Source of the DNA: Chitinophaga sp.
GTDB lineage: Bacteria > Bacteroidota > Bacteroidia > Chitinophagales > Chitinophagaceae
Assembly: GCF_017745275.1 (NCBI RefSeq)
Contig: NZ_JAGHZS010000001.1
Location: forward strand, 1,054,001 to 1,118,000
Direction of reading: 5' to 3'
Length of the DNA: 64,000 nucleotides
Of this stretch, positions 17,599 through 25,636 are shown piece by piece. Position 1 is the first letter of the stretch. Each line of letters begins with the position of its first letter. The notes under the pieces were generated by a model, which saw only the letters and a program-made list of their open reading frames with translations, did not search any database and was not told where the DNA came from. A program made the position numbers and the translations under genes.

Positions 17599-18336
17599 AT
17601 GGCAGATATAAAAATACCAACTTCTTTTAATATAGACCTCGAATTTGAGTCGGCCGATATTGTAAAACGGTTTCTGGCCTGGCTGATTGATTTTGCCATA
17701 CGGGTGGCATATTTCCTGGTGATGCTATCTGTATTAACTTCTTTCCGGATGGATATGGATACCAATGTTGTTATCTATATATTCCTGGTATTTCTCCCTA
17801 TCATGTTCTATTTCCCGGTTACAGAAATCGCCATGCAGGGATCTACGCCGGGGAAAAAGCTGTTGCATATCCGGGTGGTGAGTATGATGGGAAATGCACC
17901 CAGTATCAGTCAGCACCTGATAAGATGGATTTTCCGGCTGATTGAAACACCCATTTATTTTATGGTGGTTATACCCGTGCTGATTCCCCTCGTTTCCATT
18001 GTAAGAACCCCTTATAATCAGCGTTTGGGCGATTTGATTGCAGGTACTATCGTTATCAGCACGAAACGAAAAGGCAGTATTGAAGAAACTATTTTCCGGG
18101 ATCTTTCCCACAGCGATTATAAACCGCATTTTCCGCAGATCATGAAATTATCCGACAGGGATATGAACAAAGTAAAGGAATTACTGGATCGTGCGCTGAT
18201 GGCAAAAGATGACGAACTCGCCGCGCGGGTGGCTTACCGGGTAAAGGATGTATTGCATATTGACAGTGAGATGTCGCATACTCATTTCCTGGAAACGGTA
18301 CTGAACGATTACAACTATTATACTACCAGGAACTAG
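17599..18336 (+). CDS. RDD-family membrane protein
   Basis: 245 aa from the ATG at 17599 (a TTG two codons earlier overlaps the -7 box). The RDD motif is visible as VKRFLAWLIDF (Arg near residue 24, Asp near 31). A PGKKLLHIRVV segment follows the second helix, three hydrophobic segments are seen in all, and the soluble C-terminal tail is charged. Function is unknown; RDD proteins are often linked with ion exchange or with SpoIIM/MoxR loci. Divergent from the SpoIIM operon and probably functionally linked to it. Confidence 0.92.
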   Translation: MADIKIPTSFNIDLEFESADIVKRFLAWLIDFAIRVAYFLVMLSVLTSFRMDMDTNVVIYIFLVFLPIMFYFPVTEIAMQGSTPGKKLLHIRVVSMMGNAPSISQHLIRWIFRLIETPIYFMVVIPVLIPLVSIVRTPYNQRLGDLIAGTIVISTKRKGSIEETIFRDLSHSDYKPHFPQIMKLSDRDMNKVKELLDRALMAKDDELAARVAYRVKDVLHIDSEMSHTHFLETVLNDYNYYTTRN

Positions 18337-18501
18337 CATAAAGCAGAAAGCTGAAAGCAGAAAGCATAAAGCTATTAAAGCGAATGACCAGCGCGAATGA
18401 GTAATAAAATACTTGCGCTGGTCATTCGCTTTAATAGCTTTATGCTTTCTGCTTTCTGCTTTCTGCTTTCTGCTTTCTGCTTTCTGCTTTCTGCTTTCTG
18501 C
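18337..18501. repeat. Heptad inverted repeat A4 with an expanded right arm
   Basis: Starts on the base after the RDD stop. The left arm has five heptads (GCATAAA, GCAGAAA, GCTGAAA, GCAGAAA, GCATAAA). The inner stem GAATGACCAGCGC pairs with GCGCTGGTCATTC. The right arm has one TTTATGC and then eight consecutive perfect TTTCTGC copies (18446-18501), ending 3 nt before the convergent DUF5684 stop codon. Confidence 0.9.
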
Positions 18502-18504
18502 CAG

Positions 18505-18957
18505 TTAAATATTTTTACCGATCGAATTCAGATCATCATTAACGTTATTGAAGCGGGTAGGATCGCCTGCCGGGCCTTTGTATACAATAGTACGGTCAAA
18601 TGCCAGGATAGGATAAAACACGATACCCAGGAGGATCAGACCTACTGTAAAGCCTTCTGATTTACCAAAGCTTTTACTGAGCAGGTTGGTAGCCCAGATA
18701 CCCCAGATAACGCCGATGTACGGAATGCACATCAGGATCAGCCACCACCATGGCTTACCAATAATCTGTGTGAGAACATAAATGTTGTAGATAGGAATAA
18801 TGGCTTTCCAGCCTTCCTGTCCGGCCTTTTCAAAGATTTTCCACATACAGAATACAAAGAAAACAATGATGACCAGCATCACAACAAGGAACGTACCGGT
18901 AAACAATGCGCCGAATGCGCTACCGCCTTCATAAGGATTTGTTTGAAGAATTTGCAT
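18505..18957 (-). CDS. DUF5684-like small membrane protein
   Basis: 150 aa with an N-terminal hydrophobic helix (about 15-42), a KIFEKAGQEGWKAIIPIYNIYVL segment typical of the DUF5684 family, and two or three further hydrophobic segments before a short polar tail. Function unknown; the family sometimes occurs fused to signal peptidase I in Bacteroidota. -7 box at 19007-19014. Its 3' end faces the expanded repeat A4. Confidence 0.85.
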   Translation of the reverse strand: MQILQTNPYEGGSAFGALFTGTFLVVMLVIIVFFVFCMWKIFEKAGQEGWKAIIPIYNIYVLTQIIGKPWWWLILMCIPYIGVIWGIWATNLLSKSFGKSEGFTVGLILLGIVFYPILAFDRTIVYKGPAGDPTRFNNVNDDLNSIGKNI

Positions 18958-19006
18958 AAGAGGTTAAATTTAATAGTGTTTAAACAGCGGGCTAAAACCC
19001 ATACGT

Positions 19007-19014
19007 CAAATATA
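19007..19014 (-). promoter_or_regulatory. -7 box TATATTTG for the DUF5684 gene
   Basis: The minus strand reads TATATTTG, 49 bp before the ATG at 18957. Confidence 0.5.
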
Positions 19015-19137
19015 TATATTTTCTCGCTATATACATAGTTACTACATTATTAACAAGCAAAGAATGCGTATAAGTACGCTATGAAAAAAAAATTCAATTT
19101 TTTCTCCGCTAATATTTGGAGATTCAACACATTATAT

Positions 19138-19145
19138 TACCTTTG
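19138..19145 (+). promoter_or_regulatory. -7 box TACCTTTG of the SRP RNA gene
   Basis: Matches TAnnTTTG. The closing helix of the RNA begins 6 nt after its last G, which fixes the usual start distance for this genome. A TTTGGAG about 20 bp upstream could be the -33 element. Confidence 0.7.
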
Positions 19146-19150
19146 CAACC

Positions 19151-19245
19151 GGCAAGTCTTATACGACCAGCTCCTACTGAACTCCCCCAGGACAGGAATG
19201 TAGCAAGGGTAGGTGGTTGTAGCGGTGCGATATAAGTAACTTGCC
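19151..19245 (+). ncRNA. ffs: Bacterial signal recognition particle RNA (4.5S type)
   Basis: About 95 nt. The ends GGCAAGT and ACTTGCC pair. The conserved apical domain is present: CTGAACTCCCCCAGGACA, a GGAA tetraloop closed by ACA/TGT, then the symmetric AGCAAGGG side. It is followed by a long T run (19246-19263) acting as terminator. It binds Ffh and targets membrane proteins to the Sec translocon. It stands alone between the DUF5684 and transaldolase genes. The apical core is diagnostic; exact ends are inferred from pairing. Confidence 0.93.
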
Positions 19246-19373
19246 TTTTTTTTCTTTTTTTATTGTCATTAGTTGCTTGTCAATAGTATCTGGTTGCTAT
19301 TTTCTCCTCCTCTTTCACTAATGACAGCATCTTCCACAAATGGTTCATTTCCTGACAACTAATTTATCATAGT

Positions 19374-20024
19374 ATGAAATTCTTTATTGATACAGCTAAT
19401 CTGGCCCAAATACAGGAAGCTCACGACCTCGGCGTTCTCGATGGAGTAACTACTAACCCATCCCTGATGGCAAAAGAAGGTATTAAAGGTGAAGCAGCAA
19501 TCATTAAACATTACGAAGATATCTGCGAAATAGTAGACGGTGATGTAAGTGCTGAAGTGCTTTCCACAGATTTCAAATCTATAATTGAAGAAGGTAAGAA
19601 ACTGGCCGCTATTCATCCCAACATCGTGGTGAAAGTGCCAATGATAAAAGACGGTGTAAAAGCCATCAAATGGTTTACTGATAACGGTATCAGAACAAAT
19701 TGCACCCTCGTATTTTCTGCCGGTCAGGCTATCCTGGCTGCAAAAGCAGGTGCTGCTTATGTTTCTCCGTTCATTGGTCGTATTGATGATACCAATTGGG
19801 ATGGTGTTGAACTGATTGCACAAATTGCACAGATCTACAGCTTACAGGGTTACAAAACTGAAATCCTCGCTGCTTCTATCCGTAGTGCACTCCACATCGT
19901 GAAATGTGCAGAAGTTGGTGCTGACGTATGTACTTGCCCGTTAGACTCTATCCTGGGCCTGCTGAAGCACCCATTAACGGATATCGGTCTGGCGAAATTC
20001 CTCGAAGACGCGAAGAAAATGTAA
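19374..20024 (+). CDS. tal: Transaldolase / fructose-6-phosphate aldolase (TalC type)
   Basis: 216 aa, the short-form length. Starts MKFFIDTAN as usual for the family, with TTNPSL at 26-31, the Schiff-base lysine in VVKVPM (Lys87) and the NCTLVFSAGQA segment that follows. The C-terminal CPLDSILGLLKHPLTDIG is also typical. Family knowledge: these enzymes act in the non-oxidative pentose phosphate pathway or as fructose-6-phosphate aldolases; sequence alone does not separate the two. A strong terminator follows at 20051. Confidence 0.93.
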   Translation: MKFFIDTANLAQIQEAHDLGVLDGVTTNPSLMAKEGIKGEAAIIKHYEDICEIVDGDVSAEVLSTDFKSIIEEGKKLAAIHPNIVVKVPMIKDGVKAIKWFTDNGIRTNCTLVFSAGQAILAAKAGAAYVSPFIGRIDDTNWDGVELIAQIAQIYSLQGYKTEILAASIRSALHIVKCAEVGADVCTCPLDSILGLLKHPLTDIGLAKFLEDAKKM

Positions 20025-20050
20025 TTGTCAGATATTTTTTTAGATGGTGT

Positions 20051-20086
20051 ATCCCCGGTGCAGTAATTGCGCCGGGGATTTTTTTT
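20051..20086 (+). terminator. Rho-independent terminator after the transaldolase gene
   Basis: ATCCCCGGTGC and GCGCCGGGGAT arms with a short loop, then eight T residues. Confidence 0.9.
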
Positions 20087-20087
20087 G

Positions 20088-20190
20088 CACGCAAAGAAAA
20101 ATAAGGAGCGAAGAAAAAAAACAAAGTAATTCATGTAACATGAAATGATCTTCGCTCCTTATTTTCTTTGCTCTCTTGCCCCTTTGCGTG
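20088..20190. repeat. Nested inverted repeat C1 upstream of glpK
   Basis: Outer arms CACGCAAAG/CTTTGCGTG enclose inner arms containing AATAAGGAGCGAAGA and its complement (right inner arm 20149-20171), with a one-base indel between inner arms. Not heptad based. Shares GAGCGAAGA with element C2. Confidence 0.8.
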
Positions 20191-20266
20191 AAAAAATGTT
20201 ATATGGAAGAATTTAGTTAAATTCAAATATAATATCCACGCATACCCACAATAAACTGAAAACCTA

Positions 20267-21760
20267 ATGGGAAAATATATCCTTTCACTGGATCAGGGTA
20301 CTACCAGCTCACGCGCCATCATCTTTGATCATGATGGCAGCATCAAAGCAGTAGCCCAGAAAGAATTCAAACAAATATTTCCACAGCCCGGATGGGTAGA
20401 ACATGACGCAATGGAAATATGGACCTCCCAGGCCAGCGTAGCTGCAGAGGCCATCCTCAAAGCAAGAGTAACCGGAGAAGATATTGCTGCCATGGGTATC
20501 ACCAATCAACGCGAAACCACCATCGTTTGGGATAGAAAAACCGGCAAACCAATTCATAACGCCATTGTATGGCAGGATCGCCGCACTGCTGCCTATTGCG
20601 ATTCATTAATCAAAGCAGGAAAAGAACAATTCGTAAAAGATAAAACAGGCCTTCGCCTGGATGCTTATTTCTCCGGTACTAAAGTACAATGGATATTAGA
20701 TAATATTCCCGATGCCCGTAAACGCGCAGAAAATGGTGAGCTGGCATTCGGCACCGTTGACAGCTGGCTGGCCTGGAACTTCTCCAAAGGACAGCTCCAT
20801 ATCACAGATGTGAGTAATGCCTCCCGCACCTTGTTGTTTAATATCCACGACATGAAATGGGATTCCGAATTACTTGCCCTTTTTGATATTCCAGCTTCTA
20901 TGCTGCCGGAAGTAAAACAATCCAGCGAAGTATACGGCTATTCAGAAGCCGTGCTCACCCCCTATCGCATTCCTATTGCCGGTATTGCCGGCGATCAGCA
21001 GGCTGCTTTATTTGGGCAGTTGTGTACTCAACCAGGGATGATCAAAAATACCTATGGCACCGGCTGTTTCCTCGTATTAAATACCGGCGACAAACCCATT
21101 CCTTCTAAAAATAATCTGCTCACCACCGTAGCCTGGCAAATTAATGGTAAAACCAGCTACGCATTGGAAGGCAGCATTTTTATTGGTGGTGCCGTGGTAC
21201 AATGGCTGCGCGATGGACTGGGCATTATCCGCCACTCTGCCGATATAGAAAAGCTCGCGGCTACTGTGCCTCACAGTGATGGCGTATACCTGGTACCTGC
21301 TTTCGCCGGATTAGGCGCTCCCTATTGGAATCAACACGCCCGCGGCACTATGGTAGGATTGACCAGGGGCTCTACTGCTGCCCACATCGCCCGTGCAGCG
21401 CTCGATAGCATCGCCTACCAAACGATGGATGTCCTGAAAGCCATGGAAGCAGATGCAGGCATGCCTATCACGGAAATACGTGTGGATGGCGGTGCTACCA
21501 AAAACAATATGCTCATGCAGTTTCAGGCAGACATCACCCATCTCCGGGTAGTACGTCCCACGATTACTGAAACCACCGCACTGGGCGCCGCTTATCTCGC
21601 CGGGCTTGCCGTAGGCTATTGGGACAGCATCGAAACCATAGCACAACAATGGAAGATAGACGCCACCTTTGATGCCGCTATGGAAATGGCAGAGAGCAAC
21701 AGGTTGTGTGGCGACTGGAAACGCGCAATCAGGGCAGCACAGGCATGGACAGAGGAATAA
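20267..21760 (+). CDS. glpK: Glycerol kinase
   Basis: 497 aa, normal length. FGGY-family signatures: [10 protein letters not shown] at 7-16, QDRRTA after the VWDRKTG segment, [13 protein letters not shown] in the middle, and [19 protein letters not shown] near the C-terminus. It phosphorylates glycerol to glycerol 3-phosphate in the cytosol and works with the facilitator encoded 33 nt downstream. The glycerol 3-phosphate dehydrogenase gene is not adjacent. The locus is flanked by unusual nested palindromes (C1 and C2). Confidence 0.98.
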   Translation: MGKYILSLDQGTTSSRAIIFDHDGSIKAVAQKEFKQIFPQPGWVEHDAMEIWTSQASVAAEAILKARVTGEDIAAMGITNQRETTIVWDRKTGKPIHNAIVWQDRRTAAYCDSLIKAGKEQFVKDKTGLRLDAYFSGTKVQWILDNIPDARKRAENGELAFGTVDSWLAWNFSKGQLHITDVSNASRTLLFNIHDMKWDSELLALFDIPASMLPEVKQSSEVYGYSEAVLTPYRIPIAGIAGDQQAALFGQLCTQPGMIKNTYGTGCFLVLNTGDKPIPSKNNLLTTVAWQINGKTSYALEGSIFIGGAVVQWLRDGLGIIRHSADIEKLAATVPHSDGVYLVPAFAGLGAPYWNQHARGTMVGLTRGSTAAHIARAALDSIAYQTMDVLKAMEADAGMPITEIRVDGGATKNNMLMQFQADITHLRVVRPTITETTALGAAYLAGLAVGYWDSIETIAQQWKIDATFDAAMEMAESNRLCGDWKRAIRAAQAWTEE

Positions 21761-21793
21761 TTTATCTACATTACCTAACATTTCACGCAACTT

Positions 21794-22504
21794 ATGTCAC
21801 CTTATTTAGCAGAGGTTCTCGGAACCGCATTTCTTATCGTGCTGGGAGACGGTGTAGTCGCAAGCGTTATACTGAATAAATCCAAAGGCAATCTCGGTGG
21901 CTGGATGGTCATCACTATGGGATGGGCCATGGCAGTATTTGTAGGCGTATATGCAACGGGAAAATACAGTGGCGCACACCTGAATCCAGCTGTTACTTTT
22001 GCACAGGCGTTACAGGGAAAATTTGCCTGGGGACAGGTGCCCGGATATATAGCGGCACAGGTGGCTGGTGCCATGTTGGGTGCACTCATCGTATGGCTTT
22101 GCTATAAACAACATTTTGATGAAACACCAGACGCTAACACCAAGCTGGGCGTGTTTTGTACCATCCCCGCCATTCGCAGCAACAAATACAACTTCCTGAC
22201 CGAGTTCCTTGCTACCATGGTATTTATACTGGCTATTTGCTTTATCACAGGTCCCACTGCCGGCATCGGCTCGCTGGATGCCTTACCGGTAGCCCTCGTG
22301 GTATTGGCCATTGGCCTGTCACTCGGCGGACCAACAGGTTATGCTATCAACCCCGCTCGCGACTTCGGTCCACGGTTGATGCACTTCCTTCTCCCCATTC
22401 CCGGAAAACGAGACAGCGATTGGAGCTATGCCTGGATTCCCATTCTCGGCCCACTAACAGGTGCGGCCGCAGCAGCTTTTATCTTTAAGTATTGCCTGCA
22501 ATAG
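21794..22504 (+). CDS. glpF: Glycerol facilitator, MIP/aquaporin family
   Basis: 236 aa, six-helix MIP fold. The two NPA boxes are AHLNPAVTF (Asn64) and YAINPARDFGPR (Asn186). Asp190 after the second NPAR marks the glycerol-conducting branch, as opposed to Ser in water-specific aquaporins. It gives facilitated glycerol entry across the inner membrane and is trapped with glpK by co-transcription (33-nt gap). Confidence 0.96.
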   Translation: MSPYLAEVLGTAFLIVLGDGVVASVILNKSKGNLGGWMVITMGWAMAVFVGVYATGKYSGAHLNPAVTFAQALQGKFAWGQVPGYIAAQVAGAMLGALIVWLCYKQHFDETPDANTKLGVFCTIPAIRSNKYNFLTEFLATMVFILAICFITGPTAGIGSLDALPVALVVLAIGLSLGGPTGYAINPARDFGPRLMHFLLPIPGKRDSDWSYAWIPILGPLTGAAAAAFIFKYCLQ

Positions 22505-22518
22505 CGGATTTTTTCTGA

Positions 22519-22618
22519 CTGATTTTATTTTTTGATTAAGAGCGAAGAAGAACGTCATACCTACGTTCTTCTTCGCTCTTCTTCTTTATCATCTTATAAA
22601 ATCAAAAAATAAAATCAG
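22519..22618. repeat. Nested inverted repeat C2 downstream of glpF
   Basis: Perfect 19-bp outer arms (22519-22537/22600-22618) enclose perfect 18-bp inner arms (22538-22555/22563-22580) with a 7-nt loop. The right side carries an extra unpaired stretch of about 19 nt between inner and outer arms. It may also terminate the glp operon. Confidence 0.85.
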
Positions 22619-22688
22619 TATCATCAGTTTAATCCCGGTCAAAGGCAAAAAATCAAAATAAACTTTCATTTTTTTCTGAAAGTTTAGT

Positions 22689-22696
22689 AACTTTGA
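22689..22696 (+). promoter_or_regulatory. -7 box TAACTTTG for the NDH-2 gene
   Basis: Matches TAnnTTTG. Predicted leader about 90 nt before the ATG at 22793. Confidence 0.5.
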
Positions 22697-22792
22697 TAAA
22701 ATTTAGCACTGGTATGCCATTTGAGGCCTAATGACGTACTATCCGTTAAATACCATATCATCAAATTACTGCACCATATAAACTGATGAATT

Positions 22793-24103
22793 ATGATTCA
22801 GCCCAACATACCGGACAGCACACTACCCCGCGTAGTAATTGTAGGCGGTGGATTCGGTGGCGTCAACCTTGCCAAAGCACTGAAACATGTGCCTGTACAG
22901 GTTGTACTATTAGACAGGAATAATTATCATCTTTTTCAACCCCTGCTATACCAGGTATCTACGGCCGGCCTGGAACCAGATAGCATCGCATTTCCACTCC
23001 GCGGTATTTTCCGGAAACAAAAAAACCTGGTGTTCCGCATGGCAGAAGTAACCGGCCTCCGGACATCTGAAAATATACTGGAAACAGGTATTGGTGAAAT
23101 TCATTACGACTACCTCGTTTTCGCTACCGGCAGCAACACCAACTTCTTCGGGAATAAAGGCATAGAAGATAATGCCATCGGCATGAAATCACTGATTGAA
23201 GCCGTGCAAATCAGGAACTATGTAGTAAAACAGTTTGAAGAAAGCCTGCTGCTGCAAAACCCGGAAGATATCAAGCCTAAACTCAACTTCGTAATGGTAG
23301 GTGGCGGCCCTACCGGCGTAGAACTGGCAGGTGCCTTCGCGGAATTGCGCAAGTACATTATGCCCAAAGATTATCCTACTATACCGCAGTCACTTATGAA
23401 TGTATACCTCATTGAAGCAGGCCCTAAATTGCTGGCCTCTTTCAGTGAAACTACTTCTCAAAAAACACTGGAAGCCTTACAGGACCTGGGCGTTCGCGTA
23501 TTGACCAATACAGGTGTAAAAGAATATGATGGTAAAACCGTTACCCTCAGCACCGGTGAAATGATACAAACACAGTCCCTGCTATGGTCTGCCGGCGTAA
23601 AAGGCATCCCTGTAAAAGGTATTCCTCCGGATATCATACTTCCTAATGGCCGCATTATTGTGAATGAACTGAACCAGGTAAAAAGCCTGGCCAATGTATA
23701 CGCTATCGGCGATCTGGCACAAATGACCAACGATCCCCGCTTCCCTAAAGGATATCCGATGGTAGCACAGGTGGCCATACAACAAGGTAAAAACCTGGCG
23801 CATAACCTCCGCCAATCTCTCAATAATAAACCCATGAAAGGCTTTACCTATAAGGATCTGGGCAGTATGGCCACCATTGGTCGTAACAGAGCCGTAGCGG
23901 AAATTGCCGGTATTCGCATGAGTGGTTATCCCGCATGGGTAGTGTGGATGGTAGTACACCTGATGAGTTTACTCGGCTTCAGAAATAAACTGGTAGTATT
24001 CATTAACTGGTTTTACCGCTACTTTACTTATGAAAGAGGTACCCGTATTATCATTAAACGCGGCGCCGCCAACATTGTGAAACTAAGACAGAGTATCAAT
24101 TAG
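22793..24103 (+). CDS. Type II NADH dehydrogenase (NDH-2)
   Basis: 436 aa. The FAD-binding GGGFGG lies at 18-23 after the RVVIV strand. A second nucleotide-binding motif GGGPTGVELAG lies near 168-178 (NADH). VYAIGDLA marks the C-terminal FAD site, and the C-terminal part carries hydrophobic segments for membrane attachment. It oxidises NADH and reduces menaquinone without proton pumping. Length and motifs fit bacterial NDH-2. Monocistronic, closed by a palindromic terminator at 24110. Confidence 0.94.
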   Translation: MIQPNIPDSTLPRVVIVGGGFGGVNLAKALKHVPVQVVLLDRNNYHLFQPLLYQVSTAGLEPDSIAFPLRGIFRKQKNLVFRMAEVTGLRTSENILETGIGEIHYDYLVFATGSNTNFFGNKGIEDNAIGMKSLIEAVQIRNYVVKQFEESLLLQNPEDIKPKLNFVMVGGGPTGVELAGAFAELRKYIMPKDYPTIPQSLMNVYLIEAGPKLLASFSETTSQKTLEALQDLGVRVLTNTGVKEYDGKTVTLSTGEMIQTQSLLWSAGVKGIPVKGIPPDIILPNGRIIVNELNQVKSLANVYAIGDLAQMTNDPRFPKGYPMVAQVAIQQGKNLAHNLRQSLNNKPMKGFTYKDLGSMATIGRNRAVAEIAGIRMSGYPAWVVWMVVHLMSLLGFRNKLVVFINWFYRYFTYERGTRIIIKRGAANIVKLRQSIN

Positions 24104-24109
24104 CTATAT

Positions 24110-24150
24110 AAAAGTAATGGGAGATGAGTACCTCATCTCCCATTACTTTT
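24110..24150. terminator. Bidirectional terminator between convergent genes
   Basis: Perfect 19-bp palindrome arms (AAAAGTAATGGGAGATGAG and complement) with a 3-nt loop. The A/T ends give T runs on both strands, serving the NDH-2 gene and the convergent plug-domain gene. Confidence 0.85.
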
Positions 24151-24164
24151 ATTCGCTTCTTTCC

Positions 24165-25454
24165 CTATTTCCTGTTTAAGATAGAGTTCAATGTAATAGA
24201 AGATACCAACTCATCAGACCTGCCTCCTAATGCCCGGTAGTACAACAGGATAGTATAGTTATTTTCTGTTTCCCACCAGTCGCCTTCTGTCAGTGATGTA
24301 TCAAACTTAGGATTAGGCTGGGTTTTATCTACCAGGCCATAAATATAATTGTAGTAGCCCTGCTTCAATAAGAAAGTGCCTTCATAAGCACGGGTAGCAC
24401 CGTTATAAGTAAGCTTATTGGTATTATTACATTCATAATTGGTAAGCTCTCCAAAAAGGTACATATCATAACCTGCATAAGGTTCAGGCGATAAGAAGGA
24501 GAAGTGCACGGATGCATAATCGCCTTCAAAATCAGGATCGTAATCATCCAGCGTGGCCAGGTAGTACCGCCCATTGACATCTTTAATAAACTGGTATACC
24601 TTATCGGCCCGTTCAACATCAGGTACTGCAAATACATCTGTACTGCTACTATGATATTCCGACCGCTGCACCCGCTCTGTTTGCAGGCGGAAGCTGCGTA
24701 AGTCAATCCACCGGTACTCCTTCCCTGCCGGCATCACACAATCCTGCTCTGCATTATACTTCAATATATTGCCGTTGATAAATTGTGGTTTGAGCCCGGT
24801 AATCGCATTATCCCAACGATAATTTTGCAACACAACTATCTTAATCTGGTCAAATGGGTTCTGGATATTCAACGAACCTGTATTGACTTCGAAATTAATC
24901 TTCTGATACGTGCGGAATAATTTAGGAGCAATAGGTTGCTGAATAAAACCGGAAATACCTGCTTTATTCTCCACTACATACATCCTGCGGGTAAATGCCA
25001 GCTGTGACGTGTCACTGTCCAGGTATACCTTTAGCAGGTAATTCCCCGATTTTACCGGGTAGCTATTGGTGCCCGGTAACTGCACTGTGTAGTGCGTATA
25101 ACGTTCCAGCGCCACGCTCGACATCTTATAATTCATGATCCTCGTTTCTGAAAAACCACGCAGATAGTCGAGCTGATTCACCTGCGCCGGCGTCCAGTCA
25201 GCGTTGCAAAGCACAAAAGAATAATAATAGTTCTTCACATCGTTGTCCATATCGTCAAAAGATAATACCAGCTTATCTCCGCCGCCAATAGTATACATGG
25301 GCATACTCAGGGGATCACCTGCCTGGTTAAATTTCACCGATTTAATATTGTTGTAATACACATGATCCGGGGTAATAGCACTCACCTGTGCTGCCATCTT
25401 CTCACTCAACAAACAAACAGTAATGGCTATTAAAAAAAATGCTGCTGTACGCAT
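24165..25454 (-). CDS. Type IX secretion system plug-domain protein (DUF5103)
   Basis: 429 aa with a signal peptide (about 1-22). The family features are an early DHVYYNNIKSVKF, FVLCNADWTPAQ near 80, and later DPDFEGDYASVHFSF and YMYLFGELTN-like beta segments. Family knowledge: DUF5103 proteins include the periplasmic plug of the Bacteroidota SprA translocon, so it probably works in T9SS protein export. No other T9SS gene is in the window. Divergent from the LolC/E-like permease; the intervening gap holds the perfect palindrome A5. Confidence 0.85.
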   Translation of the reverse strand: MRTAAFFLIAITVCLLSEKMAAQVSAITPDHVYYNNIKSVKFNQAGDPLSMPMYTIGGGDKLVLSFDDMDNDVKNYYYSFVLCNADWTPAQVNQLDYLRGFSETRIMNYKMSSVALERYTHYTVQLPGTNSYPVKSGNYLLKVYLDSDTSQLAFTRRMYVVENKAGISGFIQQPIAPKLFRTYQKINFEVNTGSLNIQNPFDQIKIVVLQNYRWDNAITGLKPQFINGNILKYNAEQDCVMPAGKEYRWIDLRSFRLQTERVQRSEYHSSSTDVFAVPDVERADKVYQFIKDVNGRYYLATLDDYDPDFEGDYASVHFSFLSPEPYAGYDMYLFGELTNYECNNTNKLTYNGATRAYEGTFLLKQGYYNYIYGLVDKTQPNPKFDTSLTEGDWWETENNYTILLYYRALGGRSDELVSSITLNSILNRK

Positions 25455-25493
25455 ATGAAGGAATTGATAATATTGAAGTTACTACAATTAGTG

Positions 25494-25612
25494 GAAAGCA
25501 TAAAGCTCAAAGCAAAAAGCTATTTTAGCGGATCACAAGAGCGGATGCTTTAATTATTTATTCACTCTTGTGATCCGCTAAAATAGCTTTTTGCTTTGAG
25601 CTTTATGCTTTC
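25494..25612. repeat. Heptad inverted repeat A5, perfect 48-bp arms
   Basis: Left arm 25494-25541 and right arm 25565-25612 are exact reverse complements; the loop is 23 nt. Heptads GCATAAA, GCTCAAA, GCAAAAA, GCTATTT on the left mirror those on the right. It lies between two divergent genes. Confidence 0.92.
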
Positions 25613-25624
25613 GGCTTTTCCCTA

Positions 25625-25632
25625 TATATTTG
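25625..25632 (+). promoter_or_regulatory. -7 box TATATTTG abutting the permease start codon
   Basis: Four bases (TCCC) separate it from the ATG at 25637, predicting transcription start at the start codon itself. The -33 region would fall in the right arm of A5. Confidence 0.55.
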
Positions 25633-25636
25633 TCCC

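Noticed and set aside
18397..18660. Plus-strand frame translating the A4 repeat as FCFLLSA units
   Set aside because: The heptad repeat has no stop in any frame, so an open frame is automatic; it then runs antisense into the DUF5684 gene.
22519..22618. C2 as a simple terminator of glpF
   Set aside because: A terminator needs only one stem and a T run; C2 has two perfect nested stems and matches an element upstream of glpK, so a terminator alone does not explain it.
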